Assembly (NCBI RefSeq): GCF_024347575.1
Contig: NZ_AP025504.1
Location: 992,001-1,056,000, forward strand
DNA from: Vibrio pelagius
Lineage (GTDB): Bacteria > Pseudomonadota > Gammaproteobacteria > Enterobacterales > Vibrionaceae
Direction: 5' to 3'
Length of the DNA: 64,000 bases
Shown here piece after piece: positions 50,899 through 62,017 of this stretch (positions are counted from its first letter, which is position 1; the number at the start of each line of letters is the position of its first letter). Under the pieces are notes generated by a model. The model did not search any database. It saw only the letters and a list, made by a program, of their open reading frames with translations, and was not told the origin of the DNA. The translations under genes were made by a program, and so were the position numbers.

Positions 50899-53607
50899 TT
50901 AGTATCCCATTAACTGCAATAAGTTCTCAGCGGTACTGATCGCTTCTTTACGGTTGGCGATATTTAACTTCTGGTACAAGTTACGAATGTGGGTCTTGAT
51001 GGTTGTCCCTGCCACATCCAGCTCTTGTGCGATCTGCTCGTTACTAAAGCCTGAGTAGATTAGCCCCAGTACTTGCCATTCGCGTTGCGTGAGTGGGCTA
51101 GTACGCACAAGCTCAGGAATATTAGGGTGGTTGACCAAGTTCTCGACAAAGTCTTCATCGAAGTGTACAGAGCGGCTGCGCTGGGTGGTTGAGATGTCCT
51201 TCATGATCTGTTGCGCACGGTGGCGTTCTAGATCGCCTAGGCCAGGTTTATTACTCAGCTTATCAAGAATGTGTCCAATCGTTGAACCATCAACAAGGAA
51301 GTTGCCGACCATACCGGTTTGGTTGGTCATGTGTAGCGCTTCTTCAAGTAGAATGCGCGCACTCTCTTCATCGTTGGTTTTGATTCGCAGTACCGCTTCA
51401 ACAATCAAGTTGCGGTTGGTGTCTGTCACTAGATTAGAGCGTTTTGCCTCACTCTTCAAAAATAGCAGGGCTTCTTCAGCTTCTTCAAACTGCTCCAACA
51501 TGATGTGCGCGCGTACGATGTTACGCCACTGGAGTTGGCAGAAGTGGTTACTCGCTGACTCAGGGCGAACTGCTACGTTCAACCAATCTTGAATCGAATC
51601 TTTATCTCCTTTCACCTGCCAGAACAGTAGAAGTGAAAGAGAGGCGTTCGCTGTCCAATCTACATGATAAGTGGATTGGCGCAGAAGGTGCTGAATCTGG
51701 TCGATAAATTTGGCCGCTTTATCAATTTCACCACGGCTCAGTGCAATCCGAGCTAGCATAGAGTAGCTGTGCAGGTGCTTGCTTGGCGAGTGGTGACCAA
51801 GAATATCTAATCCTTTGTAGCAGCACTCTTCCGCTTCGTCTAAGCGGTTCCAACACCAACAGATCTGAGCACGCACGCGCAACAGGAATTCATGAAGTGG
51901 TACGTATTGTAGTTGATGCTCTTCGATAAGCTTAAAGGCACTGTCTTGAAGTTCGAAAGCCGCTTGAACGTACCCCTGTGCTATCAGGATTTCGCTCTGT
52001 TGCAAAATCGCCCACAGTGCTTGATGGTATACCTGATATTGGCGTGCCAATTTCTCGGTTTGTTGCATCATAGGCAATGCGCGGCTTAAGTTGCCCATTA
52101 CATGGTTAACTTCACCTACAACCGAAGTGGCAACGATACGGCTGCGGTAGACGGTAGTATTGAGTTGGCTTAGTGCCAATTCTGCTAGCTCGAGTGCCTT
52201 TTCAGGTTCGTTGCTGTTAATGGCAACTTGGGCTCGGAGTGCGTTGTACTGACCTTGCTGCTGGGTATCAAGCTCAATATTACGGGCCTGATATTGAGAC
52301 TCTGCCTCTTCTAACAGTGTGCCTACTTGGTCATAGCGGTGTTGGCTCTGCGCTAACCAAGCACGCAGCATCGACAGTTTTGGGTCACTGTAAAGCTGAT
52401 CTGGCGTTAGCTGTTTGATCGCCATCTCTAATGAAGAGAGTTCCCCTTGGTTAAACATCTGCCAGCCGTGAGTACCTAAGATCTGGACAATTAACTCAGC
52501 ATTGTTGGCTCTTTGCGCATGGCGAAGAGCTTGGTGAGGCGTGTTCTGCTTTAGCCACGCTTGGGCGGCTGCATTGTGCAGCTCTGCTTCTTGCTGAGGG
52601 ATGCGCGCTTGACGTTCGTGAGCTAAAAACTCAGCGAATAGATTGTGGAAACGGTACCAGTTTTTCTCACCCTCTAATGGGTAGATAAACAGTCCAAACC
52701 GGTTGAGAGACTCAATCATTCCTAGTGCGTCTTCACGTTGAGTGAGTGCACACACCAACTCATCATTAAAGTGATCTAACACAGAGCACTGCATTAAGAA
52801 GTGACGAGTCTCTTTGTCCAGCAAGTCAAAGACTTCTTCTACTAAGTAATCCCAGAGGTGGGCGTGATTAAAGTGAGAAACCGATTCTGCCGATTGAGCA
52901 AGTGTACGCTTTTGATGCTGTGCTTGTAGAGCTATCAACTGCAGTGCGGAAGGCCAACCTTCTACATAGGCACAGATGCTGCCCGCTGTGATGTCATCAA
53001 CGCCATCCGTAACGCGTTGATTAAAGAAGCGGGTCGTCTCTTCTGTATCAAATGCCAACGAGTCGTTACCTAACTCTATCATCAGGTCACGTACGCGTAA
53101 GTTTGCTGTGCCAAGTGGTGGTGTCCCGCGACTCGTGACAACAAGCGTTAGGTTGTCTGGCATATGTTTCAAGAAGAAACGCATCGCTTCATGCACATCG
53201 TCATTGTTAACAAGGTGGTAATCGTCGAGTACAAGGAAGCACTCATGATGAAAGTTCGCCATTTCAGCGAACACTTCACTCAATAGAGAGTGCAGTGATG
53301 AGAACTGACGTTTTTCCGCTAATTTTTGCGCGTTAGGGCAGGCGTTTTGTGTCGCTTTATTGAGAGATTGCAGCAGATAGTTGATGAAACGGAAAGCGTC
53401 ATTGTCGCTATCGTCAATGCTGTACCACCCGACGTTAGGTTTATCCACCAACCATTGAGCGGCCATCGTCGTTTTTCCGTAGCCTGCAGGGGAGCGGAAT
53501 AATACAAGCTTATAGCAGTCGGCATTTTGCAGCAGATCTAATACGCGTGGTCTTAAGATTGCGTTGTGTAATCGCCCCGGGCGAGTCAGTTTAGACGGGA
53601 TCCACAT
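50899..53607 (-). CDS. malT: Maltose regulon activator MalT
   Basis: A 902-residue STAND-class activator. Walker A is [14 protein letters not shown] (about 39-52). The NACHT/ARC-like core has VLDDYHLV as Walker B. A superhelical sensor domain binds maltotriose (about 430-800), and the C-terminal LuxR helix-turn-helix is [20 protein letters not shown] onward (about 832-890). With ATP and maltotriose it oligomerises on GGATGA boxes, found here before lamB/glgX, pulA, the amylase and malP. Length is the same as E. coli MalT (901). A CRP-like site at 53797-53812 lies upstream. Confidence 0.95.
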   Translation of the reverse strand: MWIPSKLTRPGRLHNAILRPRVLDLLQNADCYKLVLFRSPAGYGKTTMAAQWLVDKPNVGWYSIDDSDNDAFRFINYLLQSLNKATQNACPNAQKLAEKRQFSSLHSLLSEVFAEMANFHHECFLVLDDYHLVNNDDVHEAMRFFLKHMPDNLTLVVTSRGTPPLGTANLRVRDLMIELGNDSLAFDTEETTRFFNQRVTDGVDDITAGSICAYVEGWPSALQLIALQAQHQKRTLAQSAESVSHFNHAHLWDYLVEEVFDLLDKETRHFLMQCSVLDHFNDELVCALTQREDALGMIESLNRFGLFIYPLEGEKNWYRFHNLFAEFLAHERQARIPQQEAELHNAAAQAWLKQNTPHQALRHAQRANNAELIVQILGTHGWQMFNQGELSSLEMAIKQLTPDQLYSDPKLSMLRAWLAQSQHRYDQVGTLLEEAESQYQARNIELDTQQQGQYNALRAQVAINSNEPEKALELAELALSQLNTTVYRSRIVATSVVGEVNHVMGNLSRALPMMQQTEKLARQYQVYHQALWAILQQSEILIAQGYVQAAFELQDSAFKLIEEHQLQYVPLHEFLLRVRAQICWCWNRLDEAEECCYKGLDILGHHSPSKHLHSYSMLARIALSRGEIDKAAKFIDQIQHLLRQSTYHVDWTANASLSLLLFWQVKGDKDSIQDWLNVAVRPESASNHFCQLQWRNIVRAHIMLEQFEEAEEALLFLKSEAKRSNLVTDTNRNLIVEAVLRIKTNDEESARILLEEALHMTNQTGMVGNFLVDGSTIGHILDKLSNKPGLGDLERHRAQQIMKDISTTQRSRSVHFDEDFVENLVNHPNIPELVRTSPLTQREWQVLGLIYSGFSNEQIAQELDVAGTTIKTHIRNLYQKLNIANRKEAISTAENLLQLMGY

Positions 53608-53796
53608 GTCGAAGGTTACCTATTCCGTAGCTCTTATCTCTATAAGGAGAGTCGATTGTGTATAACCGACCATCAGAACAAAAGCCGTTATGAATTAATT
53701 CTGAGGCTATGTTACGTGAAGAAAAATGGCACAGACCATGATCAGCCTCAGAAATCTTGCACTGTGGCATGTTTTGACTCAGCTACGCCCTATAAA

Positions 53797-53812
53797 TGTG
53801 ACATTAATCACC
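53797..53812. promoter_or_regulatory. CRP-like site upstream of malT
   Basis: TGTGA-CATTAA-TCACC, nine of ten consensus half-site bases, about 190 bp before the malT start. E. coli malT is CRP-activated. Confidence 0.6.
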
Positions 53813-53979
53813 AAATGATGTGGTTTGCGATCGTGATATTGCTCAGTTCTACACGTGAATTTATGTAAAAGGTGAGAATAAGAAAAATATTTCGTGATCC
53901 AAATATCAGAACTCGCAAGAAAGTGAAAATAGGTAAACAAAAATTTCATCATTCAAAGTTAAGTTATGGAACGGGGGCT

Positions 53980-53995
53980 TGTGATCATAATCACT
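53980..53995. promoter_or_regulatory. CRP-like site in the malT-malP gap
   Basis: TGTGA-TCATAA-TCACT, nine of ten consensus bases, midway in the gap, 180 bp before malP. It may serve malP or both divergent genes. Confidence 0.6.
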
Positions 53996-54020
53996 CCTAT
54001 TTTTTATTCTGGAGCTGAAC

Positions 54021-54110
54021 ATGAGATTTAGATCACTAACCCAACGTCAGTACGCCCCCTACGCCCTTTCATCTACTCCTAGTCAGCCGTTAGACCGGGA
54101 TGATGTTTAG
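54021..54110 (+). other. Candidate 29-codon ORF ahead of malP, overlapping a MalT box
   Basis: An ATG at 54021 with GGAG six nucleotides upstream opens a 29-residue frame (begins MRFRSLTQRQ, ends DRDDV) stopping at TAG 54108-54110. It contains CGGGATGATG (about 54096-54105), an 8/10 MalT box. The malP promoter might therefore lie inside or after it, which would leave it untranscribed from that promoter. No known family. Confidence 0.3.
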
Positions 54111-54174
54111 TTAATTGTGACCATGCACGATATGTCACAGATGAATTAGAAAAAATAAAAGCGAGATTTCTGAA

Positions 54175-56628
54175 ATGAAAGCAACTCAGCAAAAAACTTT
54201 TGATAAAGTGTCGTTCCAAGAAAGTGTTAAGAAACATCTGTCTGCAACCTACGCAACAACAGTAGAAACAGCGGACAGCCGCGCATGGTACCTAGCAATG
54301 GGACGTGCTCTAGCAGAACTGACAACATTCGATCTGCTTGCTACTGAAAATGATGAGAAGATTAAAAACGCCAAGAGCGTTAACTACCTATCTCTAGAGT
54401 TCCTCATTGGTCGTCTAACAGGTAACAACCTGATCAGCATGGGCCTTTATGAGCAAATCACTCACGCAATGGAAGAACTAGGTCAAAACCTGACGGATCT
54501 TCTAGAAGAAGAGCGTGACCCATCACTAGGTAATGGTGGTCTAGGTCGTTTAGCAGCATGTTTCATGGATTCGTGTGCAGCTCAAGAATTCCCAACAGTC
54601 GGTTACGGCTTACACTACGAATACGGCCTATTTAAGCAGTCTTTCGAAGACGGTCGCCAAAAAGAAGCGCCAGATGCATGGCGTGGCGTTGAAGGTTACC
54701 CTTGGGAGATTGCTCGCCCAGAACTGGCACAAGAGATCGGTTTCTACGGTCACGTTGAAGTGGTTGAAGAGAACGGGAAACAAGTTCGTAAATGGGTTCC
54801 AGGCATGTCTGTTAAAGCAATGCCTTGGGATCTACCAATCGTTGGTTACGAGTCAGATACTGTTTACCCACTGCGTCTTTGGGAATGTCAGGCTATTGCG
54901 CCATTCTCACTAGCAAGCTTCAACAACGGTGACTACTTCGAAGCACAACACGCGCTAATCGATGCTGGCAACATCACTAAAGTTCTATACCCGAACGACA
55001 ACCACGAAAAAGGTAAGACTCTTCGTCTAATGCAGCAGTACTTCCACTCTGCAGCGTCTGTTCGCGATATCCTACGTCGCCACGAAGCAGCAGGTTTTGC
55101 TCTAGCGGATCTGCCTAAGCAAGAGACTATTCAGCTGAACGACACGCACCCAACAATCGCTATCCCAGAGCTAATGCGCATCCTAATCGATGAGAAAGGC
55201 CTAGATTGGGATACCGCTTGGGATATCAGTGCAAACACGTTCGCATACACGAACCACACACTACTTCCTGAAGCTCTTGAGACTTGGTCTGAGTCGCTAA
55301 TCCAGCGCCTACTTCCACGTCACATGGAAATCATTTTTGAAATCAACCACCGCTTCCTACAAGACGTTCGTAAAATGTGGCCTGGCGATGGTGAGAAGCA
55401 AGCTAAGCTGTCTATCATCCAAGAAGGTTTCCACCGCATGGTTCGCATGGCAAACCTATGTGTGATTGGCTCTTACAAAGTAAACGGTGTAGCAGCGCTT
55501 CACTCACAGCTAGTTAAGAAAGACCTATTCCCTGAATTCAACGAGATCTTCCCAGGCAAACTGACTAACGTAACGAACGGTATTACGCCACGTCGTTGGT
55601 TGAAGTTCTGTAACCCAGGTCTATCTGCGCTAATCACAGATAAGATTGGTTCTGAGTGGCCGGCGAAACTTGAGCAGCTAGAAGGTATTGCTAAGTACGC
55701 GACAGACGCTAAATTCCAAAAAGAGTTCATGGCTGTTAAGAAAGAAAACAAACAGCGTCTTGCTGATTGGGTCCAAGAGAACATGGGTATCGAGCTAGAT
55801 ACTAACGCTATCTTCGACGTACAAATCAAGCGTCTGCACGAGTACAAGCGTCAGCACCTAGACTTGCTACACATTCTATCTTTATACCACCGTATCCTGA
55901 ACGAACCTGGTTTCGAGTGTGAGCCTCGCGTTTGTTTCTTCGCAGCGAAAGCAGCTCCGGGTTACCACCTAGCGAAAGAGATCATCTTCGCGGTGAACAA
56001 GATTGCTGAGAAGATCAACAACGATCCACGCATTGGCAACAAACTGAAAGTGGTATTCATCCCTGATTACCGTGTAAGCATGGCTGAAATCATCATCCCA
56101 GCAGCAGACGTTTCTCAACAAATCTCGCTAGCGGGTAAAGAAGCATCGGGCACGGGTAACATGAAGATGGCTCTAAACGGTGCTCTAACTATCGGTACGA
56201 TGGATGGTGCGAACGTTGAGATTCGCGAAGAAGTTGGCGAAGAGAACATCTACATCTTCGGCCTAGACGTTGATGGCGTTCAAGCGGTGAAAGCACAAGG
56301 TTACAACCCTTACGACTACTACCACGCAGACCCACTACTGAAAGCGTCACTAGACCTACTAACGGGTGAAGAATTCACTCCAGGTCAACCAGGTCTACTA
56401 CGTGCGACGTTTGATAGCCTGCTCGATGGCGGCGACCCATACCTATGTCTGGCGGACTTCGCTTCTTATGTGAAAGCACACGAAGAGATGGACAAGCAGT
56501 ACAAAGACCAAGCGGGCTGGGCTAAGAAAGCCATTCTTAACACCGCATTGGTTGGTAAGTTCACATCAGACCGCTCAATCCGCGACTACGTGAACAACAT
56601 TTGGAAACTAGAAGCGGTTAAACGTTAA
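54175..56628 (+). CDS. malP: Maltodextrin phosphorylase
   Basis: An 817-residue GT35 glucan phosphorylase, soluble, releasing glucose 1-phosphate from maltodextrins or glycogen. The pyridoxal-phosphate Lys664 lies in EASGTGNMKMALNGAL. LEERDPSLGNGGLGRLAACF and KRLHEYKRQHL are further hallmarks. Length matches E. coli MalP/GlgP. The neighbouring malQ and malT favour MalP, and with glgB and glgX in the same cluster it may serve glycogen too. It is divergent from malT, with MalT and CRP sites between. Confidence 0.93.
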   Translation: MKATQQKTFDKVSFQESVKKHLSATYATTVETADSRAWYLAMGRALAELTTFDLLATENDEKIKNAKSVNYLSLEFLIGRLTGNNLISMGLYEQITHAMEELGQNLTDLLEEERDPSLGNGGLGRLAACFMDSCAAQEFPTVGYGLHYEYGLFKQSFEDGRQKEAPDAWRGVEGYPWEIARPELAQEIGFYGHVEVVEENGKQVRKWVPGMSVKAMPWDLPIVGYESDTVYPLRLWECQAIAPFSLASFNNGDYFEAQHALIDAGNITKVLYPNDNHEKGKTLRLMQQYFHSAASVRDILRRHEAAGFALADLPKQETIQLNDTHPTIAIPELMRILIDEKGLDWDTAWDISANTFAYTNHTLLPEALETWSESLIQRLLPRHMEIIFEINHRFLQDVRKMWPGDGEKQAKLSIIQEGFHRMVRMANLCVIGSYKVNGVAALHSQLVKKDLFPEFNEIFPGKLTNVTNGITPRRWLKFCNPGLSALITDKIGSEWPAKLEQLEGIAKYATDAKFQKEFMAVKKENKQRLADWVQENMGIELDTNAIFDVQIKRLHEYKRQHLDLLHILSLYHRILNEPGFECEPRVCFFAAKAAPGYHLAKEIIFAVNKIAEKINNDPRIGNKLKVVFIPDYRVSMAEIIIPAADVSQQISLAGKEASGTGNMKMALNGALTIGTMDGANVEIREEVGEENIYIFGLDVDGVQAVKAQGYNPYDYYHADPLLKASLDLLTGEEFTPGQPGLLRATFDSLLDGGDPYLCLADFASYVKAHEEMDKQYKDQAGWAKKAILNTALVGKFTSDRSIRDYVNNIWKLEAVKR

Positions 56629-56641
56629 TAGACTCCAGACT

Positions 56642-56666
56642 AGCCAAGGCAGTTTCTGCCTTGGCT
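56642..56666 (+). terminator. Strong hairpin between malP and malQ
   Basis: AGCCAAGGCAG-TTT-CTGCCTTGGCT, a perfect 11-bp stem. The sequence after it has few T, so it may attenuate or protect the mRNA rather than end transcription. Confidence 0.6.
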
Positions 56667-56759
56667 CAATTAGTTGGCTCAAAGCTAAATTGAAAATTAA
56701 TAAACTTAGATAAATAACCCTACAAAATAGAAAATGCTAGCGCGTTTTCGGAGAGAGCG

Positions 56760-58940
56760 ATGAAAGAACAAAGCGTATTAAAACAAGTCGCAGAAATGGC
56801 AAACCTTGCCGACAGTTACGTAAGTGCGTGGGGCGATGAAGCACAAGTATCTGACGAAACACTAACTCGTCTATTGGCTTCATTAGGCTACGACACAAGC
56901 AGCGATGACGCTCTGCTTAAGTCAGCAGAGAAAAAACACAAGAAAGATGTATTAGATCCAGTTCTTGTCTTGCGCGATGGTGAGCCTGTAGAGGTTGCAC
57001 TAAATCTAGGTGTGAGTGCTCGTGAAAGTGAGTTCAGCTGGCGTTTAGAAACTGAGCAAGGAGAGGTACTTGAAGGCTATCTTCAATCTCAAGTTGTACG
57101 AGACGAACGTGCAGAGGGTGGCCCTTTAGTGTTTGCATTGCCAAGTGATTTGGCATGGGGTTATCACAAACTTGTGGTGAGTCGTAAGCGCCGTAAAAAG
57201 CCTTACGAAATGACGCTTATTATTACGCCAAAAGCGTGTTTCAAACAGAGCCCAATTGAGCAGGGTAAGAAGCTTTGGGGTCCAAGTGTTCAGCTTTACA
57301 CGCTTCGCACTCAACACAACTGGGGTATCGGTGACTTCGGTGATCTCAAGCAGCTTGTGGCGGACATCGCTTCACGCGGCGGTGATTTCGTGGGTCTTAA
57401 CCCAATTCACTCTCTGTTTCCAGCAAACCCAGAAGGTGCAAGCCCATACAGCCCATCTTCACGTCGCTGGTTGAACATCCTATACATCGATGTGAGCTCT
57501 GTACCTGAGTTCGCGTTGAGCGCAGAAGCGCAACAAACAGTAGGTAGCGCAGAGTTCCAGCAGCGTCTGCAGAAAGCGCGCGATGCTCACTGGGTTAACT
57601 ACACAGAAGTGTCTGAGCTGAAGATGAGCATTCTTCCGCTACTATTCACTGAATTCAAACATCGTCACCTAGATAAAAACAGCGACCGTGCACAAGCATT
57701 CTTGTCGTTCGTTGAAGAGGGCGGTGATAGCTTAATGCATCAAGCGGCGTTCGATGCACTGCATGCAGAGCTTCACGCAGAAGATTCAAACATGTGGGGC
57801 TGGCCTGTATTCCCAGAGAAATACCGCACATTTGAAAGCCCGGCGACTCAGAAATACATTAAAGAGAACATTGAGAAAGTACACCTATACATGTACCTAC
57901 AATGGCTCGCTGATTGTCAGATCAATGATGCGCAATCTTTAGCAGAAGAGAAGGGCATGGCTGTCGGCCTTTACCGTGATCTTGCTGTAGGTGTTGCTGA
58001 TTCCGGTAGTGAAACTTGGGCGGATGAAGGCAACCTAGTAATGGATGCAAGCATTGGTGCTCCACCAGATATTCTAGGTCCTCTAGGTCAAAACTGGGGT
58101 CTTCCACCGCTAAACCCAGAAGTACTTCAGGCGACAGGCTACGATGCTTATATCAAGCTACTACGCGCAAACATGAAGCACTGTGGTGCACTACGTATCG
58201 ACCACGTACTGGGTCTATTGCGTCTGTGGTGGATTCCCAAAGGTGAAGATGCAACACAAGGCGCTTACATCTACTACCCAGTACAAGACATGCTAGCGAT
58301 CCTAGCGCTTGAATCACACCGCTATCAGTGTTCGGTAATTGGTGAAGATTTGGGCACTGTGCCTGATGAAATCGTTGACATCCTAGCGGATGCTGGCGTT
58401 CACTCATATAAGGTATTCTTCTTTGAAACATCGGAAGAAGATGGTGGCTTTATTTCACCAAAACACTACGCATCACAATCAATGGCGGCACTGTGTACGC
58501 ACGATATGCCGACACTACGTGGTTTCTGGCACTGTGATGATCTGAAAATGGGTCAAGAGATTGGTCTGTATCCGAATCAAGAGCAGTTGAACGGTCTGTT
58601 TGATGACCGTCTGGAGTGTAAGCAGGGCATCTTAGATTCTGTGGCATGGCATGGTTTCCTACCGGATGGTGTAGGTCGCGATGCGAGCCAAGTACCGATG
58701 GACTCTTATCTAGCAGAAGCGCTACAACTTCACGTTGCGGCTGGATCTTCGACGCTATTAAGCGTTCAGCTTGAAGACTGGCTAGAGATGGATCAGCCAG
58801 TAAATATTCCAGGTACGGTAGACGAATACCCTAACTGGCGTCGTAAGCTATCGATGAACCTTGATGAGATTTTTGCGCATGATGGTGTGAACCGTATTGC
58901 TTGTCGCTTGACTGAAGTTCGTGAAAAAGCAGGTAACTAA
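56760..58940 (+). CDS. malQ: 4-alpha-glucanotransferase (amylomaltase) MalQ
   Basis: A 726-residue GH77 enzyme that disproportionates maltodextrins, transferring glucan chains and releasing glucose. An N-terminal extension (about 1-160) typical of enteric MalQ precedes the catalytic barrel. The nucleophile is Asp481 (LRIDHVLGLLRLWWIP), the acid/base Glu529 (GEDLGTVP) and the third acid Asp582 (THDMPTL). The entry motif is SPYSPSSRRWLN. GGAGAGAG precedes the start. It follows malP after a hairpin, and its products feed MalP and GlgB. Confidence 0.94.
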   Translation: MKEQSVLKQVAEMANLADSYVSAWGDEAQVSDETLTRLLASLGYDTSSDDALLKSAEKKHKKDVLDPVLVLRDGEPVEVALNLGVSARESEFSWRLETEQGEVLEGYLQSQVVRDERAEGGPLVFALPSDLAWGYHKLVVSRKRRKKPYEMTLIITPKACFKQSPIEQGKKLWGPSVQLYTLRTQHNWGIGDFGDLKQLVADIASRGGDFVGLNPIHSLFPANPEGASPYSPSSRRWLNILYIDVSSVPEFALSAEAQQTVGSAEFQQRLQKARDAHWVNYTEVSELKMSILPLLFTEFKHRHLDKNSDRAQAFLSFVEEGGDSLMHQAAFDALHAELHAEDSNMWGWPVFPEKYRTFESPATQKYIKENIEKVHLYMYLQWLADCQINDAQSLAEEKGMAVGLYRDLAVGVADSGSETWADEGNLVMDASIGAPPDILGPLGQNWGLPPLNPEVLQATGYDAYIKLLRANMKHCGALRIDHVLGLLRLWWIPKGEDATQGAYIYYPVQDMLAILALESHRYQCSVIGEDLGTVPDEIVDILADAGVHSYKVFFFETSEEDGGFISPKHYASQSMAALCTHDMPTLRGFWHCDDLKMGQEIGLYPNQEQLNGLFDDRLECKQGILDSVAWHGFLPDGVGRDASQVPMDSYLAEALQLHVAAGSSTLLSVQLEDWLEMDQPVNIPGTVDEYPNWRRKLSMNLDEIFAHDGVNRIACRLTEVREKAGN

Positions 58941-59121
58941 TATGTTTGAGTGGCCCGATAATACTGAGATTTTTGCTTGTTGCATAAGAAACTATAATCT
59001 TGGTCACTCAAAGGTTTTCGTACGTCAGGTACAATAAATCGTCGTTATATTGCCCGCATCCATAGCGGGCATTTTTATTTTATATTTTTTGGATGTTTGG
59101 TTAGGGAGAAAGGTTTTGGAA

Positions 59122-61296
59122 ATGAGTTCAATTTCAAAGCAAGAACAAATATATACCCAACTATCACAGGCTTCGTTTGCAGACCCATTCTCATGTTTAG
59201 GTCCATATCTTCCTTCTGATGAAGGTGCATTACGTGTATGGATCCCGGGCGCAGACAAAGTTGAGCTGATTGTTGGTGACGAGCCTCGTGTAGAATTAAT
59301 GCGAGAAGGCGACAGTGGTTTTGTCTTAAAGCAAGAGCGTGATCTGCGTTTTACCCACTACAAGCTGGCGATTGATTGGGCAGGCGTAGAGCAAATCTTA
59401 GATGACCCTTATCAATACCATGAATTGTATGCGAGCTATGAAGCGCTGCATACGCCAAAAGATATGTACCATCACATGGGCGCTCAGTTTATTACCTTGG
59501 AGCGCGACGGGGATTCAATCTCTGGTACTCGATTCTTAGTTTACGCACCTCACGCTTCTGCGGTGAGTCTGGTGGGTAACTTCAACTCTTGGGATGGCCG
59601 TCGTCACCCAATGCAGCGTCTTGACTATGGTATTTGGGGGCTATTTATCCCTGAGCTAGAAGAGGGCGCGCAGTATAAGTTCGAACTGAAAGGTCCAAAT
59701 GGCGAAGGTCTACCGCACAAAGCGGACCCTTGGGGCTTCTATTCTGAACAATACCCATCGTTCTCGTCGGTGACTTATGATCACGCTCGTTACCAATGGC
59801 AAGACAGCCAGTGGCAAAACCGTCCAGTAACGGAAAAGCGTAAAGAAGCATTGTCGTTCTACGAGCTGCACGCTGGTTCTTGGAAGCGTGACGCTAATGG
59901 TGATTTCTTAAACTACCGCGATCTTGCAAAAGAGCTGATTCCATACCTAACGGATCTTGGTTACACCCACGTAGAATTGATGCCGGTTTCAGAGCACCCG
60001 TTCTACGGATCATGGGGTTATCAACCTGTTGGTCTATTTGCACCAACGAGCCGTTTTGGCTCACCAGACGATTTCAAATACTTTGTGGATCAGTGCCACC
60101 AAGCCGGTCTTGGCGTGGTGCTTGACTGGGTTCCAGCACACTTTCCAAGCGATGATCATGGTTTGGCTAACTTCGATGGCACGCCTTTGTTCCACGATCC
60201 AGATCCGCGTCGCGGCTGGCATCAGGATTGGAACTCATACATCTACGACCTAGGCCGTGAGCATGTTCGTCGTTTCCTAGTTTCTAATGCTTTGTATTGG
60301 TTTGAGCAGTTCCATATCGATGGCATTCGTGTAGATGCAGTGGCATCGATGCTTTACCTAGACTACTCACGTAGCCATGACCAATGGGTGCCCAATGTCG
60401 ACGGTGGCAATGAGAACTACGATGCCATCGCAACATTGAAATGGATGAATGAAGAGGTGTACAAACACTTCCCGAATGCGATGACCATTGCGGAAGAGTC
60501 AACGGCATTCCCAGGTGTATCCGCACCGACATTCATGGGCGGTTTGGGCTTTGGCTTTAAGTGGAATATGGGTTGGATGCACGATAGCTTGTCTTACATC
60601 CAAGAAGACCCTATTAACCGTAAGTATCACCACGATACGATTACTTTCCCACTCGTTTACGCGCATAGTGAAAACTACGTATTGTCTCTGTCGCACGATG
60701 AAGTGGTTTACGGTAAGGGCTCTATTCACAATAAGATGCCGGGTGATGAATGGCAGCAAACGGCTAACCTTCGTGCTTACATGGGTTACATGTACGCACA
60801 GCCGGGTAAGAAGCTTAACTTTATGGGCGCTGAGTTCGGTCAAACAGCAGAGTGGAACCACGACGATCAATTACAGTGGTTCTTGTTAGACTACGAACGT
60901 CACCAAGGTGTTCAAAAACTAACGAAAGATCTTAACCATCTATACCGTAATGAAGCGGCGATGCATGATTTGGACTTCGACCCGAAAGGCTTTGAGTGGC
61001 GTCTTCAAGACTCTGCGGAAGCGAGTATCTTGGCTCATGAGCGTATCAGTGAATCAGGTGAACGCGTATTGGTGGTATCGAACTTTACGCCAGTACCGCA
61101 CGAGCACTTCCGCTTAGGTGTGCCGGCGCAGGGTCAGTACAGCCTATTACTCAATACTGATGATGCTAAATACCACGGCAGTGGTTTTGAAGTGAAAAAG
61201 GTCGCTGAAATTGAAGCGGTTCAGAGCGAAGGGCTAGATACTTCGATCGAACTAAGACTTCCACCATTGGCGACAGTCTTCTACAAGTTGAACTAA
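59122..61296 (+). CDS. glgB: 1,4-alpha-glucan branching enzyme GlgB
   Basis: A 724-residue GH13_9 enzyme that makes alpha-1,6 branches in glycogen. An N1 domain ([11 protein letters not shown]) and a CBM48 domain ([17 protein letters not shown]) precede the barrel. The nucleophile Asp405 ([10 protein letters not shown]), acid/base Glu458 ([10 protein letters not shown]) and Asp526 (LSHDEVVYG) fall at the same numbers I recall for E. coli GlgB. ATG at 59122 has AAGG 8 nt upstream; an upstream frame from 59050 is not supported. It follows malQ after about 180 bp and ends at a terminator. Confidence 0.94.
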   Translation: MSSISKQEQIYTQLSQASFADPFSCLGPYLPSDEGALRVWIPGADKVELIVGDEPRVELMREGDSGFVLKQERDLRFTHYKLAIDWAGVEQILDDPYQYHELYASYEALHTPKDMYHHMGAQFITLERDGDSISGTRFLVYAPHASAVSLVGNFNSWDGRRHPMQRLDYGIWGLFIPELEEGAQYKFELKGPNGEGLPHKADPWGFYSEQYPSFSSVTYDHARYQWQDSQWQNRPVTEKRKEALSFYELHAGSWKRDANGDFLNYRDLAKELIPYLTDLGYTHVELMPVSEHPFYGSWGYQPVGLFAPTSRFGSPDDFKYFVDQCHQAGLGVVLDWVPAHFPSDDHGLANFDGTPLFHDPDPRRGWHQDWNSYIYDLGREHVRRFLVSNALYWFEQFHIDGIRVDAVASMLYLDYSRSHDQWVPNVDGGNENYDAIATLKWMNEEVYKHFPNAMTIAEESTAFPGVSAPTFMGGLGFGFKWNMGWMHDSLSYIQEDPINRKYHHDTITFPLVYAHSENYVLSLSHDEVVYGKGSIHNKMPGDEWQQTANLRAYMGYMYAQPGKKLNFMGAEFGQTAEWNHDDQLQWFLLDYERHQGVQKLTKDLNHLYRNEAAMHDLDFDPKGFEWRLQDSAEASILAHERISESGERVLVVSNFTPVPHEHFRLGVPAQGQYSLLLNTDDAKYHGSGFEVKKVAEIEAVQSEGLDTSIELRLPPLATVFYKLN

Positions 61297-61326
61297 TGTC
61301 TACAGCTCATCCAGTAAGATGAAAGC

Positions 61327-61356
61327 AAAATGGGAGCCTCAGGGTTCCCATTTTTG
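61327..61356. terminator. Terminator between glgB and the convergent TetR gene
   Basis: AAAATGGGA (61327-61335) pairs with TCCCATTTT (61346-61354). Confidence 0.8.
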
Positions 61357-61367
61357 TATTGAATTAT

Positions 61368-61838
61368 CTAGCTAGGTCGGAAATCTGTCAGCTTGAGAAG
61401 TGAACGGCCGATGACGATTTCAATGACTCGTCTAGCATTTTCACCAAAACTCTCGCGAACTTTTTCACGAAATTCGCCCTCAGCATGTAGATCGAAATTG
61501 TCAGACGGTTCCGCTTGTGATGCATGAAAGAAAATCAGTTTGATGACACTTTGAAATGGTGGCTCTTCTAGTGCTTTGTCCCATGAATCGTAGAAAGCAT
61601 CTTCACTAGAAAAATTCAGAGGTTGCATAAGAACTGGCAGAATGTGGCCGTGCAGTACCGCTCTAATCGCGCGAGTTGATGGAAAATAACCTTGCAGTGT
61701 TGTTAGGCTCACGCCAATTTCTTTGGCGATACGTGCGTACGTCAGCGACTCATGACCTTCGGTTAAGAATAGTTCTAGAACGACCTGATTGTACTTTTGT
61801 TGGTTTTCGAGTTTCTGTTGTTGGGTAATGCGAGCCAT
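61368..61838 (-). CDS. TetR-family transcriptional regulator
   Basis: A 156-residue, short TetR/AcrR protein. The helix-turn-helix is YARIAKEIGVSLTTLQGYFP (about 35-54). The ligand domain is smaller than usual (TetR proteins are often 190-210 residues), so it may be a reduced or divergent member. It lies between convergent glgB and the ECF-transporter operon; its targets are unknown. Confidence 0.8.
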   Translation of the reverse strand: MARITQQQKLENQQKYNQVVLELFLTEGHESLTYARIAKEIGVSLTTLQGYFPSTRAIRAVLHGHILPVLMQPLNFSSEDAFYDSWDKALEEPPFQSVIKLIFFHASQAEPSDNFDLHAEGEFREKVRESFGENARRVIEIVIGRSLLKLTDFRPS

Positions 61839-61954
61839 GTATATTGGAATGCTGTTCTGAATTTAGGGTATGGTAATCGGATAACTAAGATATCGCAATT
61901 ATGAAACAATTAATTTATATTAATTTTTATGAAAAAATAAGTTTTAAAAATAAC

Positions 61955-61986
61955 AAATAAAAAAGCCACTTGGTAAAAGCGGCTTT
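61955..61986 (-). terminator. Terminator of the ECF transporter operon
   Basis: AAAGCCACTT (61962-61971) pairs with AAGCGGCTTT (61977-61986, one G-U), followed by a T run on the minus strand. Confidence 0.8.
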
Positions 61987-62017
61987 GCATAACTTAGTAT
62001 TTTAAAGTGAGAGCTAA

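Noticed and set aside
53656..53868. Open frame of 70 codons in the malT-malP gap
   Set aside because: No ribosome-binding site, odd composition, and it crosses the CRP-like site at 53797-53812; judged non-coding.
54129..54152. TGTGA...TCACA as a CRP site before malP
   Set aside because: The half-sites are 14 bp apart instead of 6.
60488..60889. 133- and 123-codon frames on both strands inside glgB
   Set aside because: glgB has all catalytic residues in the other frame; these are by-products of codon use.
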